From assembly GCA_002914845.1 (NCBI GenBank), contig JXTC01000086.1, forward strand, positions 11,051-75,050: a DNA stretch of 64,000 nt. The letters run 5' to 3'. Every line of letters begins with the position of its first letter. Positions within the stretch are counted from its first letter, which is position 1. Below, in pieces: positions 62,234-64,000 of this stretch. This DNA comes from Trema orientale. Its lineage: Eukaryota; Streptophyta; Magnoliopsida; Rosales; Cannabaceae. The notes below the pieces were generated by a model, which was given only the letters and a program-made list of their open reading frames with translations, did not search any database and was not told where the DNA came from. The translations under genes were made by a program, and so were the position numbers.

Positions 62234-63617
62234 GAGTTAATATTAGCTGTGGTCCCCAACCTTTTTCATATGTATCACTTAGCTCCCTATTCTTTTTTTT
62301 TTTTATAGCACTTAACTCCTCAACTTTTACACTTTAGTAATAGTTTAGTCCTTTTATAACATTTCGTTAGAAATGGCAGTCAAATATCATGTGAAATACA
62401 CGTGATCCCCCTTAGAAAGGTAATAAGAGGAAATAAAAAAATTCCTTCAGCCACCATGAAAGAAGAAAAAAAATCCTGAATGTCTTTTATGGTCTCTCGC
62501 ATTTCGCCTCCTCGCTCATCATTCTTTAGTAACCAAACCCAAAATTCTTACTTAACTATTATCAATCCCTTCTTTTTAAATTGTTTTTCCTTTAATCAAG
62601 TCTTATATGATTCTCTGTGTTAAAAAAAAAAAAAAACATGTTCTTAAGATACCTATATGCTCAAAATCATTCTTGGTCTCTCAAATACCAAAATTATCGG
62701 AATAAAAAAAAGAAAAAAAAAAAAGAACAATGAATTTAGCTCTTCTGTCAAATTGTAGAAGAAAAGAGCCAGTGTCTATAGTGTTTTTTTATTAATAGAT
62801 AAGAGAGGAACTCAACTATTCAACGAGAAGAAAGATGGGTTTTTCTCCGTTTGTGATTTAGGATCTCAATGGATTCTTAAGAAGGGTACTGCCAATATTT
62901 ATTTTCCTTTCTTTTTTTTTCCCCTTGTCTTCGGACACATCATAAATATTTAGCTTTGGATAGGAAGTAAGGAACTATCACTTGTCTTGAGACTTGTTTT
63001 ATTTTTGGTTTTGGGAGTAGATCTATAATGCCACTGAGGTTCTGAATATGGGTATGGCAGTGGACTAGTTTTGGCAGTGTTATTTTGTTGATATTGTTGA
63101 TTAATAGGGAGCTGGATGCTTAAAAACTAAAGCATTTTGAAAAAGAAAGGAGGTGAAAAGGGTATGGCCCTGAGCGACAGCAACTGGATCAAACTTTCTT
63201 TTCTTTTTTATCTATTCTTTATTTTCTTAAATTTATGATATAATGTCTACAATTACTTAAGAATTTAAAACCCAAGCAACTACTTTTTTTTCTTGATAAT
63301 ATCTGAAGCAAATACTTGAGAGGTAGCCCATGTGAGTTTTATTTTTCTACATAGGAGTTTCGGTGTCGTCAAAGGTTATTGGAGAAGAAGAGGCAGCTGT
63401 GCTTGAAATAAATTTTTGTTTCCCCTTACTACCCCTCGAATAAGGATCACGTGCATTTCAAGTAATATTTGATGGCCATTTCTAATAGAAGTGTTATAAA
63501 AGGACTTAAATGTTATCTAATGTAAAAGTTAAGGAGTTAAGTGCTACAAAAAAAAAAAGGTTAAGGACTTAAGTAATACATAAAGAAAAAGTTAGGAACC
63601 TTAGCTGATATTAACTC
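62234..63617. mobile_element. Non-autonomous Mutator-like element (1384 bp)
   Basis: The 9-bp direct repeat TTAATTTGC lies on both sides (62225-62233, 63618-63626). Terminal inverted repeats of over 100 bp begin GAGTTAATATTAGCTG on the left and GAGTTAATATCAGCTA on the right (other strand), and continue through AACTCCTTAACTTTTACA-like sequence. The 1.1-kb interior has no transposase frame and no open frame over 60 codons. It may hold captured host DNA (Pack-MULE), which only a search would show. Confidence 0.88.
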
Positions 63618-63768
63618 TTAATTTGCAGCACAGTTTTGAAATATTCAGTTACAACTTTTTTGTCATAGTTGTTTCTACTCAGTAGGATAATTACACAATT
63701 GGAAATTTGGAGCACGATATAACAATTCAAAACTAATAGTATTCCACTCAAAAAGAGGGGAAAAAAAT

Positions 63769-64000
63769 CCAGTACAGAATAGGAATAATAGCTTTTCTAG
63801 TTTTTGGGTAATCTTCCCCAAACTTCTCCATATACCACTTATAGGTCGCACGGGTCTGAGGAACCAAGTTGGCACATGCGGCAAGGAAGAAGCCCAGTCC
63901 GGCCCAAGTCCACGTCATCACGGCCAAGCCTAACCACTCCACACACTCCCTAAAGTAATTGGGGTAACTCACCATCTCGATCTAACCTCCTCGCGGCACC
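63769..64000 (-). pseudogene. DET2: DET2 pseudogene, copy C (runs off the window)
   Basis: The minus strand reads VPRGG, then a TAG stop where the intact copy has Trp, then [58 protein letters not shown] and PILY. The normal stop after PILY is lost and the frame continues WIFFPSF. With an internal stop and lost end it is probably non-functional; the N-terminal half lies beyond the window. Confidence 0.85.

Overview
The window is nuclear DNA of a eudicot plant. The genes are split by GT-AG introns, lie in AT-rich DNA full of small transposable elements, and encode plant-type proteins (plastid acetyl-CoA carboxylase subunit, plant uncoupling protein, reticulon-like B, brassinosteroid 5-alpha-reductase). 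I cannot name the species. Exon coordinates were derived by hand from reading frame, splice dinucleotides and frame continuity; introns marked as UTR introns are inference.

Layout. 1-2.7 kb: a Helitron 3' end, a solo Copia-type LTR, a small Mutator-like MITE, and a broken DET2 (steroid 5-alpha-reductase) copy that carries a Tourist-like MITE. 3-4.7 kb: a nest of three transposons. 6.1-10.8 kb (-): CAC3, the plastid carboxyltransferase alpha subunit, ten coding exons. 12.5-14.2 kb: a hAT MITE and a second copy of the first MITE family. 14.7-18.9 kb (+): an OTU-domain cysteine protease, seven exons. 20.6-23.9 kb (+): an ataxin-3-like Josephin deubiquitinase, two exons. 25.3-27.5 kb (+): a reticulon-like protein, four exons. 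28.4-30.8 kb (-): a HAKAI-type RING E3 ligase, three exons. 33.4-36.3 kb (-): a mitochondrial uncoupling protein, nine exons. 36.8-37.0 kb: a tRNA-derived SINE. 39.8-44.3 kb (-): neutral ceramidase. 44.4-53.4 kb: gene-poor, with a decayed Myb/SANT-like gene, a Mutator-like MITE and a Copia 3' end. 53.5-54.3 kb (-): the only intact DET2 copy. 54.3-60 kb: a probable second Helitron 3' end, exon-like islands, a 10-N gap and a duplicated block around a single N. 60-64 kb: hAT and Mutator-type foldback elements and a third, broken, DET2 copy running off the window end.

The genes are housekeeping genes with separate jobs: plastid fatty acid synthesis (CAC3), sphingolipid turnover (ceramidase), brassinosteroid synthesis (DET2), ubiquitin removal and attachment (OTU, Josephin, HAKAI), ER shaping (reticulon) and mitochondrial transport (UCP). 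They do not form a pathway. Their order is informative: from memory, DET2, CAC3, an OTU protease and a neutral ceramidase are close neighbours on Arabidopsis chromosome 2, and UCP1, a reticulon and the Josephin gene are neighbours on chromosome 3, so this window looks like an older gene order interleaving both sets. I saw no clearly novel molecular system. The most notable things are the decay of DET2 at its apparent original site beside CAC3 while an intact copy sits about 50 kb away, and a set of transposons with readable target-site duplications.
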